Positions 41,746 through 51,086 of a DNA stretch of 64,000 bases are shown piece after piece. The notes beneath the pieces were generated by a model that saw only the letters and a list, made by a program, of their open reading frames with translations, did not search any database and was not told where the DNA came from. The translations under genes and the position numbers were made by a program. This DNA comes from Terriglobia bacterium (GTDB taxonomy: Bacteria > Acidobacteriota > Terriglobia > Terriglobales > Acidobacteriaceae), in contig JAIQFH010000019.1 of NCBI GenBank assembly GCA_020073385.1, forward strand, positions 42,887 through 106,886, read 5' to 3'. Position 1 is the stretch's first letter. Each line of letters opens with the position of its first letter.

Positions 41746-42285
41746 ATGTTGGCAATGAGATTGGTAAAGCTAATAGAGGCGCACTCCGGGGAGTTGTGTC
41801 GGGATCTGACGGAGCAGATTGGCAAATCGGAGCGAACGAGCGATTTCAAGACGATCCCGGGCGAAGAACTGCGACTCGCGGCCAACGAGGTCTATCGCAA
41901 CCTGGGAGAGTGGCTGCTGCAGAAAACAGAGAGCGATATTGAGGCGCGGTTTCGCGCGGTGGCAGCGCGGCGGGCGGCTGAGGGAATCAGGCTGCATCAG
42001 TTCGTTTGGGCGCTCTTGCTTTCGCGGGATCGCCTCTGGCATTTCCTTCGTCACCAGTCATTCGCGGATAACGTAGTGGCGCTCTACGGCGAACTCGAGT
42101 TGCAGCGGCTGCTGAATCAGTTCTTCGACCGCGCAATTTATTACGCCGTTTTGGGATACGAGGAAGCAGGCCGTTGCGCTCCCAAAGGCGACTTGGCCAG
42201 GGCAAGGGACCTGGCGGTATCCATAGGTCTCATGTCCGCTACCGACCTCACAAGAAGATCGGATCTTGATGATCAAGGCCGGTAG
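41746..42285 (+). CDS. RsbRD N-terminal-domain sensor-like protein
   Basis: 179 residues, helical, resembling the RsbRD N-terminal (globin-like) domain found in stress-signalling proteins: VKLIEAHSGELCRDLTEQIG, AEGIRLHQFVWALLLSRDRL and LQRLLNQFFDRAIYYAVLGY. It lacks the STAS output domain, so it may be a ligand-binding modulator. The palindrome upstream suggests tight control. It is followed by a DUF4242 gene 17 bp later, likely cotranscribed. Confidence 0.6.
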   Translation: MLAMRLVKLIEAHSGELCRDLTEQIGKSERTSDFKTIPGEELRLAANEVYRNLGEWLLQKTESDIEARFRAVAARRAAEGIRLHQFVWALLLSRDRLWHFLRHQSFADNVVALYGELELQRLLNQFFDRAIYYAVLGYEEAGRCAPKGDLARARDLAVSIGLMSATDLTRRSDLDDQGR

Positions 42286-42302
42286 TGTAGACTAGTGCGG
42301 TC

Positions 42303-42587
42303 ATGCCGCAGTTCGTGATTGAGCGCGAGATTCTAGGTGCCGGGTCGCTGACCGAAGCGCAGATCCGAGAGGTATCTCTGCGCTCTTTGCAGAGCCTCAA
42401 GGATATAGGGCCGCAGATTCAGTGGCTCCACAGCTACGTCACGGAAGACAAAGTTTACTGCGTCTATCTCGCTCCGGATGAAGAGACCGTCAGGGAACAT
42501 GCCCGCAGGGCCAACATTCCTGCGAATCGCGTGTCCGCCGTGCGACGGCTGATCGATCCCAAGAAGTTCAGCGAGCCGTCACTCTAA
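42303..42587 (+). CDS. DUF4242 protein
   Basis: 94 residues. The sequence MPQFVIEREILGAGSLTEAQ followed by WLHSYVTEDKVYCVYLAPDE and ANIPANRVSAVRRLIDPKKF matches the small DUF4242 family (ferredoxin-like fold). Its molecular role is not known to me. It follows the RsbRD-like gene and overlaps tail-to-tail with the large regulator by 9 bp. Confidence 0.75.
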   Translation: MPQFVIEREILGAGSLTEAQIREVSLRSLQSLKDIGPQIQWLHSYVTEDKVYCVYLAPDEETVREHARRANIPANRVSAVRRLIDPKKFSEPSL

Positions 42588-45164
42588 CAGAGCATAGCGG
42601 ATCGCATTGTCCAGGGGCATCGCGTAGCCTTCGGTCCAGGCCTTCTCTCCTTCTGCTTCACCGAGTTCCTGCCACGCGCTCAGCAGCTTTTGGTCGAGCT
42701 TGGATTGTTCTGCAGGCGTTAACGGTGCACTGACCATTTTTCGCACGTGCGAAGCGGCAGCAACCAACCGAAGTGCGCGGCGCGAATCTTCCCGGGCTAA
42801 CGCGTAACACGCAAGCCCTTCCAACACGCGGGCTACGCCGCGCCGATGCTCCAGGCTGGAAAAGATCTCAAGGCTTTCGCGGAAGTTGGCAAACGCAGAG
42901 GAATGCTCGCCCAATTCGCAAGCGATAGTGCCTAGATCCGCTAAAGAGCGAGCCTGGCCCCAGCGCTCTTCAGCCCGTCGAAAGGCGAAAAGGGCTCGTT
43001 CGTAGAGGGTTCGAGCGCCGTGAAGATCGCCCTGATCCCTGGCGACATCGGCCTGCTGGTTTAATGCCCAGGCAGCTCCGCTAGTATCACCGAGCTCCTC
43101 GAAGATCTGCATCGCTTCGGTAAGGGCCATCCGGGCACGCGAATAGTCACCCCGAACTTTTGAGACGTTTCCGAGATTGTGCAGACAGCGTGCGATCGCA
43201 ACACGGTCGGCTACTGTCCGGAAAAACGTCAGGCTTTTTTCGAAGTTGTACTGCGCGGTGACGTAGTCTCCGTGATCGCGCGCCCCGATGGCAGAGGCGT
43301 TCCACGAGAGTGCTATACCCCACGGATCGTCGATCTCTTCGAAGAGCGAACGGCCCAGCTCCGAAAAATGAGCGGCAGCCGGGAAATCGCCCTGCGCGGT
43401 CGTGAATGCTGCCAGGAACAGGCATGTCTTTGCGCGCTCACGGGTATAGTCCGCTCCGGCAAGTTCGATGATTCGTTCGAGCCGGGCGCGTCCCTCGGTG
43501 GAGTTCTCGCGCATATCCCAGAATCGAAACAGGGCCGTGCAAAAGCGAAAGCCCCAGTCGAGATTGCGAGTTTGAAAGAGAAAATCCAGGGCAGCGCGAA
43601 AATCGTCGTGCTCGATGTCGCAGCGCGTCAGCCAGGCGGCGCGCTCGGGTTCATTCAACTCTGGATTGCCTTCCTCGGCTAGGACCATGCAATAGGCGGC
43701 ATGGGCCCGCTTGGTAGGAGTCTCTTCGCCGCTTTGCTGCAGCCTTTCGAGCGAATATTCGCGGATGGTCTCCAGCATGCGAAACCTAGGTTCGTCATTG
43801 TTCTGCTGCCGCTGCTGGATCAGGCTCTTATCAACCAGCGAGGACATCAGCTCGAAGATGTCAGTGCCAAGATCATCGTTCGTGTTGCACACAGCCTCGG
43901 CTCCTTCCAGCGTGCATCCGCCCCAGAAAACGCTCAGCCGCCGCAGGAACTTCTGTTCAGCCTCATTCAGCAGGTCGAAGCTCCAGTCGATCGTGTTGCG
44001 CAAAGTTTGCTGCCGCTCAGGAAGATCGCGGGCCCCAGTGGTCAGAAGTTGCAGGCGGCTCTCAAGGCGCGTCAGGATTCCGCTGAGTGGCAGCATCTTG
44101 ACGCGGGCCGCGGCAAGTTCGATGGCTAAGGGAAGGCCGTCCACTCGCGAGCAAATCTCTGCCACGGTCGGAGCATTCTCTGCCGTGAGTTGAAAGTCAG
44201 GCTTCACCGCTTGTGCGCGCTGGCCAAACAGGATGATGGATGGATTCTCCGCCAAAGCTGGCAATGAACTCATCTGACGTGAGTCCGGCAGCTCCAGCGG
44301 CGGAACCGGAAACTCATACTCACCATAAACGCGCAATGGCGCACGGCTGGTGACGAGTACCTTCAGCGACCGGGAAGTTTCGATCAGGTCCACAACGAAG
44401 GCAGAGGCGGCGAGAATGTGCTCCATGTTGTCGAGAAGCACCAAGACCGGTGAAGGTTCGCTATCGCGAAGGTAGTCCTTGAGAAGATCAAGGATGGGCC
44501 GGGCCCCGGTCTCGCGAATACCGACCGACTCGGCGATCGCAGCGGGAACCATGGCGGGATCGCTGATCGAGCCCAGGGCGACGAAAAATACGCGCCCCTC
44601 GAATACGCCCGCCAACTCGCGGCACAGTTCCAGGCCAAGCCGCGTCTTTCCCGATCCGCCCGCACCCGTAAGCGTCACCATCCGAACGGCTGGATCCCGC
44701 ACCAGTTGCTGGACTGCCTCGAGTTCGCGCTCGCGGCCGACCAGCGGGGTGCGCGCCATCGGCAGCCGATAATCTCCCCGAATCGTTTGGGGAAGGGAAG
44801 TTGTCGGCGCCGCCGACGCAGATGCCTCATGATCGGTCGTGACGGTAGCCGCAAAAATATAGCCGCGTCTTGGAACTGTTTTCAGAATTTCCTGGGAGCG
44901 ATCGTCCAGCCCCCGGCGCAATTCCACCATGCACTGCACCAGCGAGTCATCGGTGACGAAGGCTTCGGGCCAGAGGGTCTGAATTAACTCCTCCTTGGGA
45001 ACCAGGCGCCCGCGGTTCTCGATCAGGTATCGCAGGGCGTCGAAGACTTTGGGGCGCAGCTTGATCTCCCGACCCGCCCTGACCAATGAGGCACGTTCGG
45101 GTTCAAGAATGAACTCGCCGAAGCGGTAATAGGTTGGATTCTTCGCGGTTTCTGGATCGATCAT
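42579..45164 (-). CDS. Large winged-helix/AAA/TPR transcriptional regulator
   Basis: 861 residues. N-terminal OmpR/ToxR-type winged helix (FGEFILEPERASLVRAGREI; KVFDALRYLIENRGRLVPKE; RRGYIFAATV), residues about 10-108. An NB-ARC/AAA ATPase follows with Walker A TLTGAGGSGKTRLGLE (about 163-178), Walker B VLVLLDNMEH and GLPLAIELAAARVKML. The C-terminal 400 residues form TPR-like repeats (ARCLHNLGNVSKVRGDYSRA, AEQSKLDQKLLSAWQELGEA). Regulators of this type (AfsR/SARP-MalT-like) couple ligand or effector binding with ATP. Target unknown; MddA, transcribed divergently 180 bp upstream, is the nearest candidate. Confidence 0.85.
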   Translation of the reverse strand: MIDPETAKNPTYYRFGEFILEPERASLVRAGREIKLRPKVFDALRYLIENRGRLVPKEELIQTLWPEAFVTDDSLVQCMVELRRGLDDRSQEILKTVPRRGYIFAATVTTDHEASASAAPTTSLPQTIRGDYRLPMARTPLVGRERELEAVQQLVRDPAVRMVTLTGAGGSGKTRLGLELCRELAGVFEGRVFFVALGSISDPAMVPAAIAESVGIRETGARPILDLLKDYLRDSEPSPVLVLLDNMEHILAASAFVVDLIETSRSLKVLVTSRAPLRVYGEYEFPVPPLELPDSRQMSSLPALAENPSIILFGQRAQAVKPDFQLTAENAPTVAEICSRVDGLPLAIELAAARVKMLPLSGILTRLESRLQLLTTGARDLPERQQTLRNTIDWSFDLLNEAEQKFLRRLSVFWGGCTLEGAEAVCNTNDDLGTDIFELMSSLVDKSLIQQRQQNNDEPRFRMLETIREYSLERLQQSGEETPTKRAHAAYCMVLAEEGNPELNEPERAAWLTRCDIEHDDFRAALDFLFQTRNLDWGFRFCTALFRFWDMRENSTEGRARLERIIELAGADYTRERAKTCLFLAAFTTAQGDFPAAAHFSELGRSLFEEIDDPWGIALSWNASAIGARDHGDYVTAQYNFEKSLTFFRTVADRVAIARCLHNLGNVSKVRGDYSRARMALTEAMQIFEELGDTSGAAWALNQQADVARDQGDLHGARTLYERALFAFRRAEERWGQARSLADLGTIACELGEHSSAFANFRESLEIFSSLEHRRGVARVLEGLACYALAREDSRRALRLVAAASHVRKMVSAPLTPAEQSKLDQKLLSAWQELGEAEGEKAWTEGYAMPLDNAIRYALLE

Positions 45165-45345
45165 GCAGGGAGCCCCAAGCTTCCCAGCGTTCTAGCAGGC
45201 CTAAACGCAAGCCGCATCAATTCTTTGGCGTTTCTTTGGCTTTCTTTCGTTACTCATAGCCAGGGCCTCAATTACCGTGCAAACAGCCCGGATCTAAAGT
45301 GGACCGATTATAGGCCAAACGCCGGGCCCATAGAGGAGTTCACCA

Positions 45346-46152
45346 ATGATTGGACGGATCTCAACCCTGCTCTACGGGATCTTCTGCTATCTCGTATTTC
45401 TTGCCAGCTTTCTGTATGCCATTGCGTTCCTAGGGGATTTTGGCGTGCCCCGGACCATCGATTCCGGATTGCAGGGATCGATCGGCCACGCCCTGGCAAT
45501 CAACGCCGGCCTGCTGGCCCTATTTGCCCTCCAACATAGCATCATGGCACGGTCATGGTTCAAGCGCGCGTGGACGCGCATTGTTCCGCCCGCAGCCGAA
45601 CGCAGCACATACGTTCTTCTCTCGAGCCTTGCGCTGATCCTGCTGTTCTGGCAGTGGCGGCCGATCGGGGGATCGGTCTGGCAGGTCGACAATGAATTGG
45701 GAAGCATGGCCATCTACTGGATCTATGCGGCGGGGTGGATTCTGCTTCTGCTCGCCACATTCCTGATCAACCACTTTGACCTGTTCGGGCTGCGACAGGT
45801 CTACCTCCGGTTCCGGGGGCAGGAATATACCGGCCTGCCGTTCCGCACGCCTGGACTCTACCGCGTGGTGCGTCATCCGATCTATCTCAGTTGGCTGTGC
45901 ATTTTCTGGGCGACGCCGCGGATGACCATCGCCCATCTCGTGTTTGCCCTGGCCACGACCGGCTACATCCTGGCGGCGATTCAACTCGAGGAACGCGATT
46001 TGATCCGGGTTTACGGGGAGTCGTATCGCCGATATAAGCGGCAGGTTCCGTCCATTCTGCCCGTGCGTTTTGGCCGAGAAACCACCGAAAACAAGCTCCC
46101 GGAATTGAACCCCGGTGCTGTATCACCGACTGTAGAATATCCCGGAAACTAA
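45346..46152 (+). CDS. mddA: MddA-like methanethiol S-methyltransferase (NnrU family)
   Basis: 268 residues of membrane-embedded methyltransferase: about six helices, with FLYAIAFLGDFGVPRTIDSG, FALQHSIMARSWFKRAWTRI, ERSTYVLLSSLALILLFWQW, INHFDLFGLRQVYLRFRG and PGLYRVVRHPIYLSWLCIFW, which match MddA that makes dimethylsulfide from methanethiol. The last also resembles isoprenylcysteine methyltransferases, so a broader S-methylation role remains possible. GAGGAG ribosome site 8 bases upstream. Its start is divergent to the AAA regulator, and 12 bp downstream follows an acyl-CoA dehydrogenase-like gene with its own ribosome site, so the two form an operon. Confidence 0.82.
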   Translation: MIGRISTLLYGIFCYLVFLASFLYAIAFLGDFGVPRTIDSGLQGSIGHALAINAGLLALFALQHSIMARSWFKRAWTRIVPPAAERSTYVLLSSLALILLFWQWRPIGGSVWQVDNELGSMAIYWIYAAGWILLLLATFLINHFDLFGLRQVYLRFRGQEYTGLPFRTPGLYRVVRHPIYLSWLCIFWATPRMTIAHLVFALATTGYILAAIQLEERDLIRVYGESYRRYKRQVPSILPVRFGRETTENKLPELNPGAVSPTVEYPGN

Positions 46153-46164
46153 GGAGGAGAAATC

Positions 46165-47424
46165 ATGGAGCCAGTCACTAAGGCGACTGCAATCGAGGAG
46201 AATGTTGGTGGGAATGGTCGTTCTCCTCACGCTAACAACTCAACAGAATCAGCGCCCGTGAAGTCCGTACTCACCGAGGAGATGCTGACGCGATTTGCGG
46301 CGCGAGCCGCCAACTACGACCGTGAGAACCGCTTCTTCGAGGAGGATTTCGAGGAATTGCGGGCGGCGAAGTACTTGCTCATGCCGGTGCCCGTGAAATT
46401 CGGCGGAGCCGGAATGTCGCTGGCGGAAGTCCTCCGCGAGCAGCGCCGCTTGGCCTACTACGCACCCGCGACCGCACTCGCGCTGAACATGCACCTTTAC
46501 TGGGTTGGCGTAGCCGCCGATCTTTGGCGGCGCGGAGACAGTTCACTGGAATGGATTCTGAAAGACGCGGCCGCCGGCGAAGTCTTCGCCGCAGGTCACG
46601 CCGAGAGTGGAAACGATGTCCCGCTTCTGCTCTCGACCTCAAAGGCCGAGCGCGTGGAAGGTGGATACCGATTCACCGGCAGAAAGATGTTTGGCAGCCT
46701 CACGCCTGTGTGGACGCGGTTCGGTTTGCACGGCATGGATATGAGCGACCCGACAGCGCCGAAGGTCGTTCATGCTTTCCTGCCGCGTGACTCTTCCGGA
46801 TATACCGTCAAGCAGACTTGGGACGTACTCGGCATGCGCGCTACGCGCAGCGACGACACCGTGCTCGAAAATGCGTTTATACCGGATCGCTATGTGGCCC
46901 GGGTGCTGGCCCCGGGTGGCGCCGGAGTCGATGCGTTCATTCTGTCGGTATTCGCGTGGGGCTTGCTGGGGTTCGCGAACGTCTACTATGGGCTCGCTCG
47001 GCGGGCACTCGACCATGCCATCACTGCGGCCAAGAGTAAGGGTTCGATGGCGTTGACTCGCTCCATGGCCTATCACCCGGAAGTCCAGCACACGATTGCT
47101 GACATGGTGATCGAATTGGAAGCGATCGGTCCGCACCTGGACACGGTGGCTCGCGAGTGGTCGCAGGGAGTGGATTATGGCGCGCAGTGGCCTCTGAAGA
47201 TCATGAGCGCCAAATACCACGCCGTCGAAGGCTCATGGCGGGTCGTAGATCTGGGCCTGGAAGTTTGCGGCGGCGCCGGAATCTTCCGTTCCGTAGGCTA
47301 CGAGCGTCTGATTCGCGATGCGCGCCTCGGGCGAATTCATCCTGCGAATTCATTCCTCACGCACGAGGTTGTGGCGAAGACCGCGTTGGGCATCAGTCTG
47401 GATGAGCAACCGCGCTGGGGATGA
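46165..47424 (+). CDS. Acyl-CoA dehydrogenase family flavoprotein (DszC/SfnB-like)
   Basis: 419 residues. The acyl-CoA dehydrogenase fold: N-terminal helical part (AANYDRENRFFEEDFEELRA), beta-barrel with AGHAESGNDVP and GRKMFGSLTPVWTRFG, and helical C-terminal domain (FANVYYGLARRALDHAITAA; YHAVEGSWRVVDLGLEVCGG). The usual catalytic Glu is not evident, and members with this pattern include flavin-dependent sulfur/nitrogen monooxygenases (DszC, SfnB). Coupling to mddA makes a role in organic sulfur metabolism attractive, but this is inference. Strong AAGGAGG ribosome site; terminator at 47658 ends the transcript. Confidence 0.78.
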   Translation: MEPVTKATAIEENVGGNGRSPHANNSTESAPVKSVLTEEMLTRFAARAANYDRENRFFEEDFEELRAAKYLLMPVPVKFGGAGMSLAEVLREQRRLAYYAPATALALNMHLYWVGVAADLWRRGDSSLEWILKDAAAGEVFAAGHAESGNDVPLLLSTSKAERVEGGYRFTGRKMFGSLTPVWTRFGLHGMDMSDPTAPKVVHAFLPRDSSGYTVKQTWDVLGMRATRSDDTVLENAFIPDRYVARVLAPGGAGVDAFILSVFAWGLLGFANVYYGLARRALDHAITAAKSKGSMALTRSMAYHPEVQHTIADMVIELEAIGPHLDTVAREWSQGVDYGAQWPLKIMSAKYHAVEGSWRVVDLGLEVCGGAGIFRSVGYERLIRDARLGRIHPANSFLTHEVVAKTALGISLDEQPRWG

Positions 47425-47458
47425 GCCGTCTTGGAAATTGTGTAGTCCACTTGCGGGT

Positions 47459-47572
47459 GTCATCCTGGGTGGCGTTCTCTGCCGCGAAGGACCTATGAAC
47501 TCTCTCGCTGCGCTGGTGCTGCCGGCAAGTTGGCATAGGTCCTTCGCCGCAAAAAACGCGGCTCAGGATGAC
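47459..47572. repeat. Complete REP-like inverted repeat
   Basis: GTCATCCTGGGTGGCG ... GCCGCGAAGGACCTATG is followed by CATAGGTCCTTCGCCGC ... GCGGCTCAGGATGAC, making a 114-bp foldback. Half-copies are at 36445 and around 56390. Confidence 0.75.
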
Positions 47573-47657
47573 ATTGATATGGAGTGCAGCAAAACACAAA
47601 GATCTCTGATCAGGAGCGCTCCCGATCAGACAACTTGCACCAGTCGCAGCATACGCC

Positions 47658-47688
47658 GGCGGAGCCTTCGGGTTCCGCCGCCTTTTTC
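47658..47688 (+). terminator. UUCG-loop terminator of the mddA operon
   Basis: GGCGGAGCC-TTCG-GGTTCCGCC (one G-T pair) then GCCTTTTTC. The end overlaps the 3' end of the convergent ADOP gene. Confidence 0.75.
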
Positions 47689-50284
47689 ACTCTTCGCGCA
47701 ATACCTGCACCAGTTCAATGCGCGAAGCACGCCACGCGGGAAGCAGCGATGCTGCGGTTGCCACAAGAAGAATCAGAAGCAAGACACTCCCGTAGGTCGC
47801 CGGATCGAGCGTCGAAACTCCATAAAGCATGCTGTCGATGAGGCGAGTTGCCACAAGGCTGAGCACAAGTCCGGCGGCGCATCCGATACCCGTTACACGA
47901 AGGCCCTGCAATACGAATCTGGTGACGATCTGGCGCGGCAATGCGCCTAATGCGAGCCGCATTCCTACCTCTCTCTGCCGCAAGCGCCCAAGATAGTTCA
48001 GCGTTCCATAGATCCCAATGCAGGCGAGACAGACCGCCGATGCTGCAAACAGAACCAGCAGGAACGTGCGCAAGCGGTTCTCGAACGAGACTTCATCCAG
48101 ATGACCTTGCAGCGGCGTGACGCCATAGACCGAACGGCTCGGCTCCAGTTCGTGAACCCGGCGGCGGATCGCCTCCGCCATTTCTGTTGGATTGCCGCGC
48201 GTGCGGACCAAATAATTTGGAAACGGATTGGGAGCCGTAAAACAGGAGTACACGGTGGGTACCGGCTGTGCATTCAGCCCCTCCTCGCGCGCATCTCCTA
48301 CAACACCGCGGATGGTTCCTTGAGGCTGAAAGTCGTTGTATGTCGCTCCCTGAAGTTGATGTCCGATCGGAGCTGTGCCAGGAAGGTAACGATCCGCGAA
48401 GCTCCGATTCACCACGACATCGTTGGAACTCGTTCCCTGTTTGCATGTTTCTCCGACGAGAACAGGGATCTGGACGGCTTGAAAATATCCCGCCGACACG
48501 TAGCGGCTGTCGGCAAGCACTTTGTGATTCGGATCCAGACGTCCATCCACCTTGAACTCAAACTGGTAGAGAGCGGGAACGCCCGGAAGCATGCCCGAGG
48601 TTGCGGCCGCATCCACTCCCGGCAGCGATCGCAGGCCGTCAAGAGTGCGGTCGATGCGCTGCACGAGCGTCTTCATCTCTGCGGTTTCGCCCCATGATCC
48701 GGTGATCTGGAACGTCAGCACATGACTTGGTTCGAATCCGGCAGATACGTGACTTAGCTCGTTCAGGCTCCGCAACAGCAATCCCGCCCCAGTGAGTAAT
48801 GTCACCGCCAGCGTGATTTGCACTGCTACCAGGGTCCATTGCAGTGGACTGTGCCTGGAGACTTGCGTCCGGCTGGTCTGTGCCAGTGAATGCGCGAGCT
48901 GTCGCCGTGTGCCGCGAATGGCAGGGACCAGCCCACAAACAATCGTGGTTCCGACTGCACAGGCAAGAGAGTAGGCAACGATCCTCCAATTGAGCGTGAT
49001 TTCCTCTGCCCGGGGGAGCTGGTTCGAAAGCAAATGAAGAGCCCGTGCTGCCCCAGCCGCCACCAGCAACCCCAGCAGGGAACCAGCCGTGGCCAACGCA
49101 AGGACTTCAGCGAGTATTTGAGTCACGATGGCCGACCGCGACGCCCCCAACGAAAAACGGACTGAAATTTCATGCTCGCGGTCCGCAGTGCGGGCGAGCA
49201 ACAGCGCGGCGATGTTCGAGCAGGCGATCAGCAACAGCAGGGAAACTGACCCGTAGAGCAGCCACATCGAATCACGAACGCCGCCGACAACCGTTTCTTT
49301 CAGCGGAGTCGTTTGCACGATAAGGTCATGATCGGTTTTCGGGAATTGCGCGCCAAGCTGCGTTTGGACCGTGGCCAGATCGGCGCTCGCCTCGGCAAGA
49401 GGTACTCCAGTTTTCAATCGTCCGATGACGGTAAACCAGGTGGAATCCCGGCGCTGCGCAAAGGGAGCGTCTGGTGCGCTCGGCGACCAGAGATCCACCT
49501 CACGGTTCGGAAAAGCAAATGAGGGTGGCATCACGCCGAGAATCGTGTAAGAGGATTCCCCGGCGCGAATCTTCTGATTCAATGCGTCGGGGCTTCCATG
49601 GAAACGGCGCTGCCAGAATCCGTAGCTGATCAAAACCACGGCTGGACCACCCCACGTCTCCTCTTCCGGAGTGAAGTTGCGCCCCAGAATTGGGGACACG
49701 CCCATGACCCGCAGAAAGCGCGGGGCCACCATCGCCTCGGTCACCTTCTCCGGCAGCGGTCCCGATGTTTCCGACAGGTCGTCCATGTAATACCCGCTGA
49801 TCGACTGGAACGTGGAATTCATCCGGTTCCAGTCTTCCAGGCGCACCGGAGCCACAAAGCGATTGGCGTCCCGGTTCTTCACGTCGTGCTGACCGAGCAG
49901 GATCAATTCGTCCGCGTTAGGGAAGGGCAGCGGCCGCAGGACAACGGCATCCATGGCGGAGAACACGGCGCTGTTCGCTCCAATTGCGAATGCCAGGATC
50001 AGAATGATGGCGATAGAGAAGGATGGAGAGCGCCGCGCAAACCGCCATGCCGATTTCAAGTTGAATCCCAAAGCCGTGAGTAATCGGGAACTGTGGACTT
50101 CGCGCAGTTGTTGCCTGACTTGCTCCCGCCCGCCAAATTCGAGAATTGCCTGACGGCGAGCTTCGGCTGGCGTCATCCCTCTGGATACATTCGCCTGCGT
50201 GAGTTCGTGGATGTGAAACGTGAGTTCCTTGTCAAAGTCTTCGTCTTTCTGCGCGCCGCGAAATGGATTCTTCCACCAGGGCAT
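47687..50284 (-). CDS. ADOP-type duplicated permease (MacB/FtsX fold)
   Basis: 865 residues, 'acidobacterial duplicated orphan permease' type. N-terminal cytoplasmic FDKELTFHIHELTQANVSRG and GRMTPAEARRQAILEFGGRE-like segment precede two MacB_PCD/FtsX modules: SIAIILILAFAIGANSAVFS near 92, SVSLLLLIACSNIAALLLAR in the first half, LQWTLVAVQITLAVTLLTGA, and the C-terminal LLILLVATAASLLPAWRASR. No ATPase domain; ADOP genes are usually next to a PadR gene, as here (zero-base gap). The substrate is unknown; peptides or lipids have been proposed for MacB relatives. Confidence 0.9.
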   Translation of the reverse strand: MPWWKNPFRGAQKDEDFDKELTFHIHELTQANVSRGMTPAEARRQAILEFGGREQVRQQLREVHSSRLLTALGFNLKSAWRFARRSPSFSIAIILILAFAIGANSAVFSAMDAVVLRPLPFPNADELILLGQHDVKNRDANRFVAPVRLEDWNRMNSTFQSISGYYMDDLSETSGPLPEKVTEAMVAPRFLRVMGVSPILGRNFTPEEETWGGPAVVLISYGFWQRRFHGSPDALNQKIRAGESSYTILGVMPPSFAFPNREVDLWSPSAPDAPFAQRRDSTWFTVIGRLKTGVPLAEASADLATVQTQLGAQFPKTDHDLIVQTTPLKETVVGGVRDSMWLLYGSVSLLLLIACSNIAALLLARTADREHEISVRFSLGASRSAIVTQILAEVLALATAGSLLGLLVAAGAARALHLLSNQLPRAEEITLNWRIVAYSLACAVGTTIVCGLVPAIRGTRRQLAHSLAQTSRTQVSRHSPLQWTLVAVQITLAVTLLTGAGLLLRSLNELSHVSAGFEPSHVLTFQITGSWGETAEMKTLVQRIDRTLDGLRSLPGVDAAATSGMLPGVPALYQFEFKVDGRLDPNHKVLADSRYVSAGYFQAVQIPVLVGETCKQGTSSNDVVVNRSFADRYLPGTAPIGHQLQGATYNDFQPQGTIRGVVGDAREEGLNAQPVPTVYSCFTAPNPFPNYLVRTRGNPTEMAEAIRRRVHELEPSRSVYGVTPLQGHLDEVSFENRLRTFLLVLFAASAVCLACIGIYGTLNYLGRLRQREVGMRLALGALPRQIVTRFVLQGLRVTGIGCAAGLVLSLVATRLIDSMLYGVSTLDPATYGSVLLLILLVATAASLLPAWRASRIELVQVLREE

Positions 50285-50635
50285 CTATGCCTCCTGATTG
50301 GCGGCCGTGCCCAGAATGAGGGTCACCGCTTCCGCCAGACGTTCCCAGGTCTCTTCCTCGCGGGTCAGCTGTTTGCGACCCTCCCGCGAGAGTTGGTAAA
50401 ACTTCGCCTGCCGCCCATTTTCTGAATCACCCCACTGCGCGACCAGCCAGCCACGCTTCTCCAATCGATGTAGTGCGGGATACAGCGAACCCTGTTGCAC
50501 GTTCAAGACTTCCTTCGAAATCTGGCGAATGCGCTGAGAGATCCCGTAGCCGTGTACCGGACCCAGAGCGACGATTTTGAGGATGAGCATGTCGAGCGTG
50601 CCTTGCAGCAAGTCGGTCTTTTGCAGAGGGGTCAT
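50285..50635 (-). CDS. PadR family transcriptional regulator
   Basis: 116 residues from ATG 50635, seven bases after GGAGAGAG; the longer frame to 50800 has no ribosome site and crosses the promoter. PadR winged helix: KTDLLQGTLDMLILKIVALG, PVHGYGISQRIRQIS, LYPALHRLEKRGWLVAQWGD and KFYQLSREGRKQL. It normally represses itself and the adjacent ADOP gene, which starts directly after its TAG stop. Ligand unknown. Confidence 0.9.
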   Translation of the reverse strand: MTPLQKTDLLQGTLDMLILKIVALGPVHGYGISQRIRQISKEVLNVQQGSLYPALHRLEKRGWLVAQWGDSENGRQAKFYQLSREGRKQLTREEETWERLAEAVTLILGTAANQEA

Positions 50636-50662
50636 AAACAGTCTCTCTCCTAGACGTTCGAC

Positions 50663-50691
50663 ATATTGAAAGGTTACCTGTAGATTGTCAA
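50663..50691 (-). promoter_or_regulatory. PadR/ADOP promoter
   Basis: TTGACA (50691-50686) and CAATAT (50668-50663) with a 17-bp spacer. TCTCTCTCCT and AGGAGAGAGA, exact inverse copies, flank the region at 50642-50651 and 50691-50700; one copy is the ribosome site. A PadR operator is likely here. Confidence 0.65.
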
Positions 50692-50700
50692 GGAGAGAGA

Positions 50701-51086
50701 AATTTGGGCGCATGGGTTGGCAGGGCGGAATCTTCCATCGGCGAAGAAAAGCCGTCTCGAGAGCTCCTTCAAGAATGGTGGCGCTCTCCTTTACTTTCAA
50801 TCACTTAGCTCCGTATAATCCCCACATTTCCCGCTAAACCCCGATTTTGCACCGTTCGTTGGGATGTTCATGGGGATTTCCCGGCGCTCCAATAGGATAG
50901 GTTCAGATACACATCCTAGGAAACGTGTAACAGTCCGATGTCCCAAGATTCATTTGGGCTAGAGGAATTTCCCGGGAAGCCACAGTTTTTGGGTGATGGT
51001 AGTTCTCAGGTTCATCCGAAGCGAAGGCCAAAGGTGAGAGCAGTCAGAGGGATAGCACTAAGTTTTGATATCGACGGGCTATCCGA
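50701..51086. other. Upstream region of the radical SAM gene
   Basis: No gene seen in this stretch. A TATAAT at 50814-50819 with a poor -35 could drive the radical SAM gene with a leader of about 260 bases. No clear riboswitch motif. Confidence 0.4.
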
